Shown in pieces: positions 18,675-25,870 of a DNA stretch of 64,000 nt. The translations under genes and the position numbers were made by a program. The notes below the pieces were generated by a model. That model did not search any database. It was given only the letters and a program-made list of their open reading frames with translations, and had not been told where the DNA came from. The first letter of the stretch is position 1; each line of letters starts with the position of its first letter. This DNA comes from Candidatus Accumulibacter proximus (GTDB lineage: Bacteria; Pseudomonadota; Gammaproteobacteria; Burkholderiales; Rhodocyclaceae), in the NCBI GenBank assembly GCA_016709675.1, contig JADJMH010000029.1, positions 1 through 64,000 of the forward strand, in the 5' to 3' direction.

Positions 18675-19237
18675 TAATAATCCCCGGAAAATCGATCTTT
18701 CCGATCAAAGCCTTGTTCGGAAAGCCAGTCGGCACCCGCCTCGTCGAGATCGCCGTCGAGGTCGATCTCGGTGTCGATGCCGAACTCATCGCTGTTGCCA
18801 TCATCGCGATCGCCGGCTGACTGGGCGTCGGCCGACTCAGCGTACATCGCCGATCTGCCTCGCAGATACTCAAGACAGGCGGTCACCACCAGAAATTGGT
18901 CGCCGTTCGGGTCCTGCAGGACAATCTCGGCCAGATCCTCCGCCCAGGGCTCCAGCGAAACCGACGAGAGCAGCGTCGCCCAGGGCGGCAGATCGTCCGG
19001 ATCCTGCGCCGTAAGGTCACGCATCACCTCCCGGCTGCCGAAGCGCATACCGCCATGAAAGGCAACGGCTACCATTTCCGGGTTGCACTCGATCATCGGC
19101 AGGAGTTGCGAAAGCTGGCCTCGCTTTGCCTGCAGCCGTTTGGCCAGCACATCATGCCCCGCCGAATCGGTCATCAGATCATCCAGCTCCGCGTCATAGG
19201 CAGACTTGAGCTCTTCGAAGAATGGCGAAAGGCTCAT
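18674..19237 (-). CDS. Protein of unknown function (187 aa), J-domain operon
   Basis: A 187-residue soluble protein of unknown family. A helical N-terminal domain (MSLSPFFEELKSAYDAELDD to about residue 135) is followed by a strongly acidic tail (about 137-175; SDEFGIDTEIDLDGDLDEAG). It overlaps the J-domain gene by four bases (ATGA at 19234-19237) and the next gene by a TAATG junction, so it is coupled on both sides. The acidic tail could serve as a docking arm. Function is unknown. Confidence 0.8.
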   Translation of the reverse strand: MSLSPFFEELKSAYDAELDDLMTDSAGHDVLAKRLQAKRGQLSQLLPMIECNPEMVAVAFHGGMRFGSREVMRDLTAQDPDDLPPWATLLSSVSLEPWAEDLAEIVLQDPNGDQFLVVTACLEYLRGRSAMYAESADAQSAGDRDDGNSDEFGIDTEIDLDGDLDEAGADWLSEQGFDRKDRFSGDY

Positions 19238-19512
19238 GGCAATACTCCTTCAAGATAGTGCTTCCATATCTCGCGCGCTGTTTCCAGGGGCTTGTCGAGC
19301 AGGTTGCGGCGCCGGTTCTCATCGTAAGCGTGGCGACGGCTGGCATCCGAGAGCGTCTCGTAGGCTTCCTGAATGTCGCGGAACTGGTCGGTTGCTTCAG
19401 GGGCGGTGTTCCGGTCAGGGTGGAACTGCAGGGCTCTCTTGCGATAAGCCGCCCGCACTGCTTCGCTTGCCGCATCGCTGGCGATGCCCAATACAGCATA
19501 GAAGTCTTTCAT
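19234..19512 (-). CDS. Stand-alone J-domain protein (92 aa)
   Basis: A 92-residue protein that is essentially only a J domain: MKDFYAVLGIASDAASEAVR, the invariant HPD at residues 31-33 in ALQFHPDRN, and DIQEAYETLSDASRRHAYD. J domains stimulate Hsp70 (DnaK) ATPase activity. There is no Gly/Phe region, zinc finger or client-binding domain, and only about 25 residues follow the J fold (LLDKPLETAREIWKHYLEG). Client choice would therefore depend on partners, plausibly the three unknown proteins encoded next. The gene starts inside the metF stop (ATGA overlap at 19509-19512). Confidence 0.9.
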   Translation of the reverse strand: MKDFYAVLGIASDAASEAVRAAYRKRALQFHPDRNTAPEATDQFRDIQEAYETLSDASRRHAYDENRRRNLLDKPLETAREIWKHYLEGVLP

Positions 19513-20348
19513 CCGATTCCGAGGCGCTGCCAGAGCGCAGTAGTCAGTCCCACCTGGTTGAGCGTGTAGAAGTGCAAGCCAGGTGCGCCGCTGGCGAGCA
19601 GCTTTTCGCAGAGTTGAGTGACCACGTCAAGGCCGAATGCGCGAATCGACACCGTGTCGTCGCCGTAGCTTTCGAGCCTTCTTCTGATCCAGCGAGGTAT
19701 CTCCGCGCCACAGTTGTCGGAAAAACGTGCCAGATTGCTGTAACTGGCAATCGGCATGATACCGGGGACGATCGGCACCGTGATGCCCACCGCCTGGCAC
19801 TCGTCGATGAAGTGGGCGTAGGCGTCAAAATTGTAGAAGTACTGCGTGATCGCCGAATCGGCTCCGGCTTCAAGCTTGCGCTTGAAAGCCAGGAGGTCGT
19901 CCATCGGGCTCTTCGCCTGCGGGTGATACTCCGGGTAGGCGGCGACTTCGATATGGAACCACGCACCCGTTTCGGCACGGATGAATTCGACAAGTTCATT
20001 CGCGTAGCGAAAGGTGCCCGGCCGGGCCATCCCCGACGGCAGGTCGCCGCGCAGTGCAACCAGATGCCGAATACCATGCGAACGATATTGTTCGAGGATG
20101 CTGCGAATGCTCTCCCGGGTTGACCCGATACACGACAGGTGCGGTGCGGCTTCGTGACCTTCGCTCTGGATCTCGAGCACGGTATCGAGCGTACGGTCGC
20201 GCGTCGAGCCGCCGGCGCCAAAGGTGACGGAGAAGAAGCTGGGTTTCAGAAGCGCCATCCGTGCGCGCGCCGCCCGCAGCTTTTCTGCGCCCTCGGGCGT
20301 TTGCGGAGGAAAAAGCTCGAGGCTGAAGGTTCGAGGGGTCCGTGTCAT
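19509..20348 (-). CDS. metF: 5,10-methylenetetrahydrofolate reductase
   Basis: A 279-residue flavoprotein that reduces methylene-THF to methyl-THF, supplying the methyl group for methionine synthesis. Family marks are FSLELFPPQTPEGAEKL with the catalytic glutamate, KPSFFSVTFGAGGSTRD, HLSCIGSTRESIRSIL, IRHLVALRGDLP and SAITQYFYNFDAY. The start MTRTPRTF at 20348 fits the family; 44 upstream codons are open but unrelated. It follows the holin-like gene by 22 bases and overlaps the J-domain gene by four. It belongs to the SAH-riboswitch operon. Confidence 0.95.
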   Translation of the reverse strand: MTRTPRTFSLELFPPQTPEGAEKLRAARARMALLKPSFFSVTFGAGGSTRDRTLDTVLEIQSEGHEAAPHLSCIGSTRESIRSILEQYRSHGIRHLVALRGDLPSGMARPGTFRYANELVEFIRAETGAWFHIEVAAYPEYHPQAKSPMDDLLAFKRKLEAGADSAITQYFYNFDAYAHFIDECQAVGITVPIVPGIMPIASYSNLARFSDNCGAEIPRWIRRRLESYGDDTVSIRAFGLDVVTQLCEKLLASGAPGLHFYTLNQVGLTTALWQRLGIG

Positions 20349-20370
20349 GAAAAGTCCATTTTCGTGCCGG

Positions 20371-20727
20371 CTATTTCGACCTTCCCTCGGCAGGCAGGGC
20401 CGAGGACAGAATCGACGAGAAAATGCTGAAGAGGATGGCGCCAAAGACGCCAGACCAGAAGCCCCCGACGACGAAGCCATCGAGCATCGAACCAGCGAGC
20501 CAGAACATCAGGCCGTTGAGAACGAACAGGAAGAGCCCCAGCGTCAGCAGCGTTACCGGCAGTGTCAACAGAATCAAAAGGGGCCGCAAAACGGTGTTCA
20601 CCAGCCCGAGCAACAGGGCTGCGATCAGCGCCGACTCGAACGACGCCACCTCTATCGATGGCATCAGGTAAGCGACGGCAAGCAGCGCGCAGGCGTTGAG
20701 TAGCCAGATCAGGATCAGTCGCATCAC
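20371..20727 (-). CDS. Holin-like (phage_holin_4_2 family) membrane protein
   Basis: A 118-residue protein with four hydrophobic segments, of the Mycobacteriophage/phage holin 4 superfamily 2 type often found between ahcY and metF in proteobacteria. The family core NTVLRPLLILLTLPVTLLTLG and FVLNGLMFWLAGSML is clear. Despite the name there is no evidence of a lytic role. It lies 35 bases downstream of ahcY and 22 bases upstream of metF. The second methionine could also be the start. Confidence 0.88.
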   Translation of the reverse strand: MMRLILIWLLNACALLAVAYLMPSIEVASFESALIAALLLGLVNTVLRPLLILLTLPVTLLTLGLFLFVLNGLMFWLAGSMLDGFVVGGFWSGVFGAILFSIFSSILSSALPAEGRSK

Positions 20728-20762
20728 GGTCCCGGTTTCGAATGCAGAGATTGGACAACGAC

Positions 20763-22175
20763 CTAGTAACGATAGTGGTCGGACTTGTAGGGCCCTTCCT
20801 TGGCGACCCCGATATAGGCCGCCTGCTGCTCGGTCAGCTCGGAGAGTTGCGCATTGAGCTTCTTGAGTTGTAGGCGAGCCACCTTTTCGTCGAGGTGTTT
20901 GGGCAGCGTATAAACCCCGATCGGGTAATCAGCATTGCGTGTAAAGAGTTCGATCTGGGCAATTGTCTGATTGGCAAATGAGGAACTCATGACGTAGGAC
21001 GGGTGGCCGGTGCCGCATCCCAGGTTGACCAGGCGACCCTTGGCCAGCAGGATGATCCGCTTACCATCGGGGAAAATCACATGATCGACCTGCGGCTTGA
21101 TCTCTTCCCACTGGTACACCTCCACCGAGGCGACATCGATCTCGTTGTCGAAGTGCCCGATGTTGCAGACAATCGCCTGATCCTTCATTCTCCGCATATG
21201 CTCATGGGTGATCACATGGTAGTTGCCGGTACAGGTGACGAAGATATCGGCCTTGTCGGCAGCGTAATCCATGGTGACCACGCGGTAGCCTTCCATGGCT
21301 GCCTGCAAGGCACAGATCGGATCGATTTCGGTGACCCATACCTGCGCGGATAGGGCGCGCATGGCCTGCGCCGAGCCCTTGCCAACGTCGCCGTAACCGG
21401 CAATCAAGGCAACCTTGCCGGCGATCATTACATCGGTGGCGCGCTTGACGCCGTCTACCAGCGACTCACGACAGCCGTAGAGGTTGTCAAACTTGGACTT
21501 GGTCACCGAATCGTTGACGTTGATCGCCGGGAACCTGAGCTCACCCTTGGCGTGCATCTGGTAAAGGCGATGAACGCCGGTGGTGGTTTCCTCGGTCACC
21601 CCCTTGACTGCGGCCAGGCGCAGGGAATACCAGGTCGGATCACTGGCCAGCTTGGCCTTGATCGCCGCAAAAAGGACGGTTTCTTCTTCCGAGGTCGGAT
21701 TTGCCAGCACCGAAAGGTTGCTTTCAGCCCGGGCGCCGAGGTGCAGGAGGAGGGTCGCGTCGCCACCATCATCGAGGATCATGTTGCTGTACCCGCCATC
21801 CGGCCATTCGAAAATGCGGTGCGTATAGTCCCAGTAGTCCGCCAGCGACTCGCCCTTGACGGCAAAGACCGCGACGCCATCAGCCGCAACGGCTGCAGCC
21901 GCGTGATCCTGAGTCGAAAAGATGTTGCATGAGGCCCAGCGAACCTCGGCGCCCAGGGCAGTCAGCGTTTCGATCAGCACCGCGGTCTGGATCGTCATGT
22001 GCAGTGAGCCGGTGATGCGCGCGCCCTTGAGCGGCTTGGCTGCGGCGAACTCGTCGCGAATTGCCATCAGGCCCGGCATTTCAGTTTCTGCAATGCGCAT
22101 TTCCTTGCGGCCCCAGTCGGCGAGTCCGAGGTCCGCAATCATGTAGTCTTGGGTTTGGCTAAAAGCATCCGACAC
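20763..22175 (-). CDS. ahcY: S-adenosylhomocysteine hydrolase
   Basis: A 470-residue NAD-dependent enzyme that splits S-adenosylhomocysteine into adenosine and homocysteine, relieving product inhibition of methyltransferases. Evident motifs are GARITGSLHMTIQTAVLIET, CNIFSTQDHAAAA, VNDSVTKSKFDNLYGCRESL, the NAD-binding IAGYGDVGKGSAQAM, and the C-terminal GPYKSDHYRY with the conserved Lys/Tyr. The length is typical of the proteobacterial long form. It is preceded by an SAH riboswitch and a TATAAT promoter element, so expression should rise when SAH accumulates. It is the first gene of the operon. Confidence 0.97.
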   Translation of the reverse strand: MSDAFSQTQDYMIADLGLADWGRKEMRIAETEMPGLMAIRDEFAAAKPLKGARITGSLHMTIQTAVLIETLTALGAEVRWASCNIFSTQDHAAAAVAADGVAVFAVKGESLADYWDYTHRIFEWPDGGYSNMILDDGGDATLLLHLGARAESNLSVLANPTSEEETVLFAAIKAKLASDPTWYSLRLAAVKGVTEETTTGVHRLYQMHAKGELRFPAINVNDSVTKSKFDNLYGCRESLVDGVKRATDVMIAGKVALIAGYGDVGKGSAQAMRALSAQVWVTEIDPICALQAAMEGYRVVTMDYAADKADIFVTCTGNYHVITHEHMRRMKDQAIVCNIGHFDNEIDVASVEVYQWEEIKPQVDHVIFPDGKRIILLAKGRLVNLGCGTGHPSYVMSSSFANQTIAQIELFTRNADYPIGVYTLPKHLDEKVARLQLKKLNAQLSELTEQQAAYIGVAKEGPYKSDHYRY

Positions 22176-22288
22176 AGTGAGGCTCCTTGAGAACTGTGAC
22201 CGGGAGAGGGTAGCTATGAAGCGCCACGGCTGAAGGATTCAAGCCTGCGCCTCACCCATCTTCCCACGCCCGGCACGGGTTGTGGTTG

Positions 22289-22355
22289 GATGAGCGCCGT
22301 TTGAGAAATCCGAGCCTGAAACTGTCGCACGACAGCCTTGCAGCGCTCCTCGGAT
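22289..22355 (-). promoter_or_regulatory. S-adenosylhomocysteine (SAH) riboswitch
   Basis: On the minus strand the ahcY leader reads CCGAGGAGCGCTGCAAGG, then a small hairpin (CTGTCG/CGACAG), then CAGGCTCGG and, about ten bases on, ACGGCGCTCAT. This is the known SAH riboswitch consensus: the GAGGAGCGCUGCAA core, a P1 closing with GGCUCGG, and a pseudoknot segment GGCGCUC that pairs with GAGCGC. It begins about ten bases after a TATAAT element and ends 113 bases before the ahcY start. Confidence 0.92.
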
Positions 22356-22364
22356 CGAGCGGCA

Positions 22365-22394
22365 ATTATAAACCGGCTTGGCGAATCCTGGCCA
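22365..22394 (-). promoter_or_regulatory. Sigma-70-type promoter of the ahcY operon
   Basis: The minus strand has a perfect -10 TATAAT (22370-22365). An 18-base spacer separates it from TGGCCA (4/6 match to TTGACA) at about 22389-22394. It is placed correctly to start transcription just before the SAH aptamer. Confidence 0.6.
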
Positions 22395-22398
22395 GTGT

Positions 22399-22776
22399 TC
22401 AGTAGGAGAGCGAATCATAGGGCGGCCGGCCTCCCTTTATCTCGACACTGACCTGATTCGGCGCACAGATGGCAATTTCGCCAGGGCGGGCCAGCCATCC
22501 CTGGCGTACACAGTATTGACGGGGGCCGGGGTCAGAAGCAACGCGCACCCGGCGCTGGTCGACCACGACCGTGGTAATACCCAGCGGCCCTGGGACTTCG
22601 ATCCGGCGATTCCGCGACAGATCGAGCTCGGAAAAGACCTCTCCGCCTCGCTTGACAATCGCCCTTTCGGCAACGCCAGCCTGCCATGCCAGGGGAAACG
22701 ATGCCGCGCAGGCAACCAGACCCAGGATCATGACCAAGCAATCGCCGGGCCTCAATAGCCCGACCCAGGCGATCAC
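22399..22776 (-). CDS. NusG domain II-containing small protein
   Basis: A 125-residue protein of the NusG-II/COG5341 type. A GTG start is proposed at 22776 because it overlaps the rapZ stop as GTGA (22773-22776). The N-terminus (LRPGDCLVMILGLVACAASF) is a membrane anchor. The remainder has the β-rich domain (RRIEVPGPLGITTVVVD, RQYCVRQGWLARPGEIAICAPNQVSVEI). The paired cysteines in QYC and AICAPN are typical. The cellular role of this family is not established; some members neighbour redox or flavin-transfer proteins. Translational coupling to rapZ is likely. Confidence 0.75.
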   Translation of the reverse strand: MIAWVGLLRPGDCLVMILGLVACAASFPLAWQAGVAERAIVKRGGEVFSELDLSRNRRIEVPGPLGITTVVVDQRRVRVASDPGPRQYCVRQGWLARPGEIAICAPNQVSVEIKGGRPPYDSLSY

Positions 22777-23654
22777 GGGGTGCCGCCGACTGCCGGAACG
22801 AGGGCGCCCAACTCGCGGTGACGAACGAGCACGCGCGCACAACCATGAAACTCGTGCCCCAGCCATTCGGCAAGATAGACCGAGCGATGCTGGCCACCCG
22901 TGCAGCCGATACCGACCGTCAGGTAATTGCGGCTGTCCTGCACGTAGGAGGGCAACCAGGCGCGAAGGAAACCCGAAATGTCACCACGCATGCGCAACAC
23001 CTCGGGTTCGGCCTCGAGGAAAGCAATCACCGGCGCATCACGGCCGGTCAGCGGGCGCAGGTTCGGATCGTAGTGTGGATTGGGCAGACAACGAACGTCA
23101 AAAACCAGGTCGGCATCAAGCGGAATGCCGTTCTTGAAGCCGAACGACTCAAACAGCAGGGTCAGCCCCCGACAGGGATCCGACGAGATGTCTTGAGTCA
23201 CGAACTGCCGAACCCACTCGCGCAATGCGCTGGCCTTGACGCCGCTGGTATCGATGTGGTGGCCCAGCGCAGCCAGCTCCCCAAGACGAATCCGCTCTTC
23301 GGCGATGGCTTCGGTCAGGGTCAGCCGGTCGCTCGCCAGCGGATGGCGGCGCCGCGTTTCCGAATAGCGCTTGATCAGCGTCGCGTCCTGCGCGTCGAGA
23401 AACAGAAACTGCAGATCGAGTTCATTGGCGCGCAGGGCATCGAGCTGCAGCGGAAGCATGGCCACACTATCGCCACCGCGTATGTCGATCACCACCCCGA
23501 CCTTGTCGTAGCCCTGCAGTTCCAGCTGCCCGGCAAGCTGCTGCAACAACTGCGAAGGCAGGTTGTCGACACAATAGTAGTCCGCATCCTCAAGGACTTT
23601 GAGGGCAACCGATTTGCCGGAACCGGAGAGGCCACTGATGAGTACCAGATGCAT
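22773..23654 (-). CDS. rapZ: RapZ (YvcJ-type) nucleotide-binding RNA adaptor
   Basis: A 293-residue P-loop protein of the RapZ family. In E. coli it binds small RNAs and delivers GlmZ to RNase E, controlling glucosamine-6-phosphate synthase. Walker A GLSGSGKSVA lies at about residues 8-17, and YYCVDNLP and VVIDIRGGD follow. The C-terminal domain carries LLFESFGFKNGIPLDADLVF, DVRCLPNPHYDPNLRPLTG and IGCTGGQHRSVYLAEWL. The start MHLVLISG at 23654 is the family start; the longer open frame upstream is not native. Many betaproteobacteria carry this next to PTS genes; none is seen here. Confidence 0.93.
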   Translation of the reverse strand: MHLVLISGLSGSGKSVALKVLEDADYYCVDNLPSQLLQQLAGQLELQGYDKVGVVIDIRGGDSVAMLPLQLDALRANELDLQFLFLDAQDATLIKRYSETRRRHPLASDRLTLTEAIAEERIRLGELAALGHHIDTSGVKASALREWVRQFVTQDISSDPCRGLTLLFESFGFKNGIPLDADLVFDVRCLPNPHYDPNLRPLTGRDAPVIAFLEAEPEVLRMRGDISGFLRAWLPSYVQDSRNYLTVGIGCTGGQHRSVYLAEWLGHEFHGCARVLVRHRELGALVPAVGGTP

Positions 23655-23737
23655 ATCGCCAAGCATAACGGATGCCCGGCGCCACGAGCAAGCCACTCTG
23701 GAATAAACTGAACATCCCAAGTTATCAGGCGCGGCTA

Positions 23738-24928
23738 ATGACACCTCTGAACATTCCCTTTCTCGCCGAACTCGCGGCAATTCGGCACGATATTCACGCG
23801 CACCCGGAGCTGGCGTTCAACGAGACGAGGACCGCCGAGGTGGTGGCTCGCGAGCTGGCCAAGTGCGGCCTGGAAGTCGACCGTGGTCTGGCCAGGACCG
23901 GCGTCGTCGGAATCCTGAGCAAAGGCGCCAGTTCCCGCGCCATCGGGCTTCGTGCCGACATGGATGCGCTACCTTTGCACGAGAAGAACGACTTTCCTCA
24001 CCGTTCGAGAAACGAGGGGCGCATGCATGCCTGTGGTCACGACGGGCACACCGCGATCCTGCTTGGCGCCGCACGCTACCTGGCCGAGCACCAGCATGAT
24101 CTGGATTTTGGCGGAACTGTTTACTTCATCTTCCAGCCCGCCGAGGAGTCAGAGGGAGGTGCCGCGGTGATGATCACCGATGGCTTGTTCGAGAAATTCC
24201 CGATGGACGCGGTTTTTGGCCTGCACAACTGGCCGGGCCTCCCGGTAGGCGAAATGGCCGTGATGCCGGGGCCGGTGATGGCCGGCACCTGCACTTTCGA
24301 GATTTCAGTCCGGGGGCACGGCTGTCATGCGGCGATGCCGCACCAAGGTATCGATACGCTGGTCGCAGCCAGTCAGTTGGTGCTGGCGCTGCAGACGGTC
24401 GTGGCCCGCAACATCCACCCATGCGAATCCGCGGTCGTCAGCGTGACGCAAGTCCACGCCGGCGAAGCGTGGAATATCATCCCCGAGGACGCCGTACTCC
24501 GCGGCACCATCCGCAGCTTCAATGCCGAAACCCAGGATCAGGTCGAACGCGCAGTGGAGCGACTGTGTAGTGGCATCGCCAGCGCCTTCGGCGCACAGAT
24601 CTCGGTGCAATTCGATCATCGCTATCCGGCAACCGTCAACAGCGCGGCGGAAACCGAAATCTGCCGTTCTGTCGCCGGCCAGTTGCTCGGGCCTGACAAA
24701 GTACGCCAGAATGAACTGCCGTCAATGGGTGCGGAAGACTTCGCCTACATGCTCCGCGAGAAACCGGGCTGTTATGTGTGGCTGGGCAATGGCCCGGGGA
24801 CGGGCGGCTGTACGTTGCACAATCCACATTACGACTTCAACGACGATATCCTGCCGCTTGGCGTGACCTACTGGGTAAGGCTGGTGGAAACCGTGCTGTC
24901 CGCAGGGCGACAAAGCAAACGTTGCTGA
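23738..24928 (+). CDS. M20-family amidohydrolase (hippurate/N-acyl-amino-acid hydrolase type)
   Basis: A 396-residue metal-dependent amidohydrolase of peptidase family M20D. Di-metal ligands are visible in HACGHDGHTAILLGAARYL, FIFQPAEESEGGAAVM (catalytic Glu pair) and the final LHNPHYDFNDD. The lid-domain histidine lies in RGHGCHAAMPHQGID. By family it releases an amino acid from N-acyl or aryl conjugates such as hippurate. The substrate is not determinable from sequence. The start MTPLNIPFLAEL at 23738 is preferred over an upstream frame start. It is divergent from rapZ by about 80 bases. Confidence 0.88.
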   Translation: MTPLNIPFLAELAAIRHDIHAHPELAFNETRTAEVVARELAKCGLEVDRGLARTGVVGILSKGASSRAIGLRADMDALPLHEKNDFPHRSRNEGRMHACGHDGHTAILLGAARYLAEHQHDLDFGGTVYFIFQPAEESEGGAAVMITDGLFEKFPMDAVFGLHNWPGLPVGEMAVMPGPVMAGTCTFEISVRGHGCHAAMPHQGIDTLVAASQLVLALQTVVARNIHPCESAVVSVTQVHAGEAWNIIPEDAVLRGTIRSFNAETQDQVERAVERLCSGIASAFGAQISVQFDHRYPATVNSAAETEICRSVAGQLLGPDKVRQNELPSMGAEDFAYMLREKPGCYVWLGNGPGTGGCTLHNPHYDFNDDILPLGVTYWVRLVETVLSAGRQSKRC

Positions 24929-24931
24929 ACG

Positions 24932-24953
24932 GCGGGCCGGACCGCGTTTTTTT
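24932..24953 (+). terminator. Possible intrinsic terminator after the M20 hydrolase
   Basis: A short GCGG/CCGC stem with a six-base loop is followed by seven T residues, just after the TGA at 24926-24928. The stem is short, so efficiency is doubtful. The following gap to 25189 shows no gene. Confidence 0.45.
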
Positions 24954-25189
24954 GTTAAACTTCGTGGACGAACCAGGGCACCGCGCCCCAGGAGCGGCCT
25001 GGCGACAACTGCGCGCCGGTACCATACGGTCGGAAAAAAATGGCGGGGAGCGCCCGGTGCAGTATTCAGGCACTCCCCAGGCTCTGGCCGAAGCCGGAAC
25101 CCCAAGACCATAAAAGGAGAACAGCGTGTACAGACTAGCGTGGATGACTTACAGAGACCTTACGCGCGCAAGACAAGACATTCCAAGCC

Positions 25190-25870
25190 ATGCGCATTCT
25201 CCTCGCTGAAGACGACAGAATCATTGCCGATGGCTTGTCCCGTTCGCTGCGCCAGGGTGGCTACGCCATCGATTGCGCTTACAACGGAGTCGACGCCGAC
25301 ACGGCCTTAATGACAAACAACTATGATCTGCTGATTCTCGATCTAGGCTTGCCCAGACTACCCGGGCTAGACGTGCTGCGTCGCCTGCGAGCCCGCAAGT
25401 CAGGCACGCCGGTGTTGATCCTGACGGCCCTTGACGGGATCGATGATCGGGTCAAGGGGCTTGACCTCGGCGCCGACGACTACATGGCTAAGCCCTTTGA
25501 ACTGGTCGAACTCGAAGCCCGCGTGCGGGCGCTGAGCCGCCGTTCGTCCGGCACCTCGCATGTCATCGAGTGCGGATCGCTCACTTTCGATCAGACCGAC
25601 CGCTGCGCACTGGTGAATGGTGAAATGCTCGACCTCTCGGCACGTGAACTTGGCCTGCTCGAGATTCTCCTGTCGCGCGCGAAACGCCTGGTCAGCAAGG
25701 ACCAGCTGGTTGATCACCTCTGCGGTTGGGGGGAAGAGGTCAGCCATAATGCGATCGAGGTCTATATCCACCGCTTGCGGAAGAAGCTCGAATCGACCGG
25801 TGTGAACATCATCACCGTACGCGGGCTTGGCTACTGTCTTGAGAAACCTGCGGAAGAGAGAAGACCCTGA
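25190..25870 (+). CDS. OmpR/PhoB-family response regulator (QseB/TctD-like)
   Basis: A 226-residue two-component regulator. The receiver domain has the acidic pair at residues 8-9, phospho-acceptor Asp51 in LLILDLGLPRL, Thr79 and Lys101 in YMAKPFEL. The C-terminal winged helix (about 125-220) ends with the recognition region HNAIEVYIHRLRKKLESTGVNIITVRGLGYCLEK. It overlaps the sensor-kinase gene, so the two are made together. Targets cannot be inferred; related pairs control tricarboxylate uptake (TctDE) or quorum/stress responses (QseBC). Confidence 0.92.
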   Translation: MRILLAEDDRIIADGLSRSLRQGGYAIDCAYNGVDADTALMTNNYDLLILDLGLPRLPGLDVLRRLRARKSGTPVLILTALDGIDDRVKGLDLGADDYMAKPFELVELEARVRALSRRSSGTSHVIECGSLTFDQTDRCALVNGEMLDLSARELGLLEILLSRAKRLVSKDQLVDHLCGWGEEVSHNAIEVYIHRLRKKLESTGVNIITVRGLGYCLEKPAEERRP

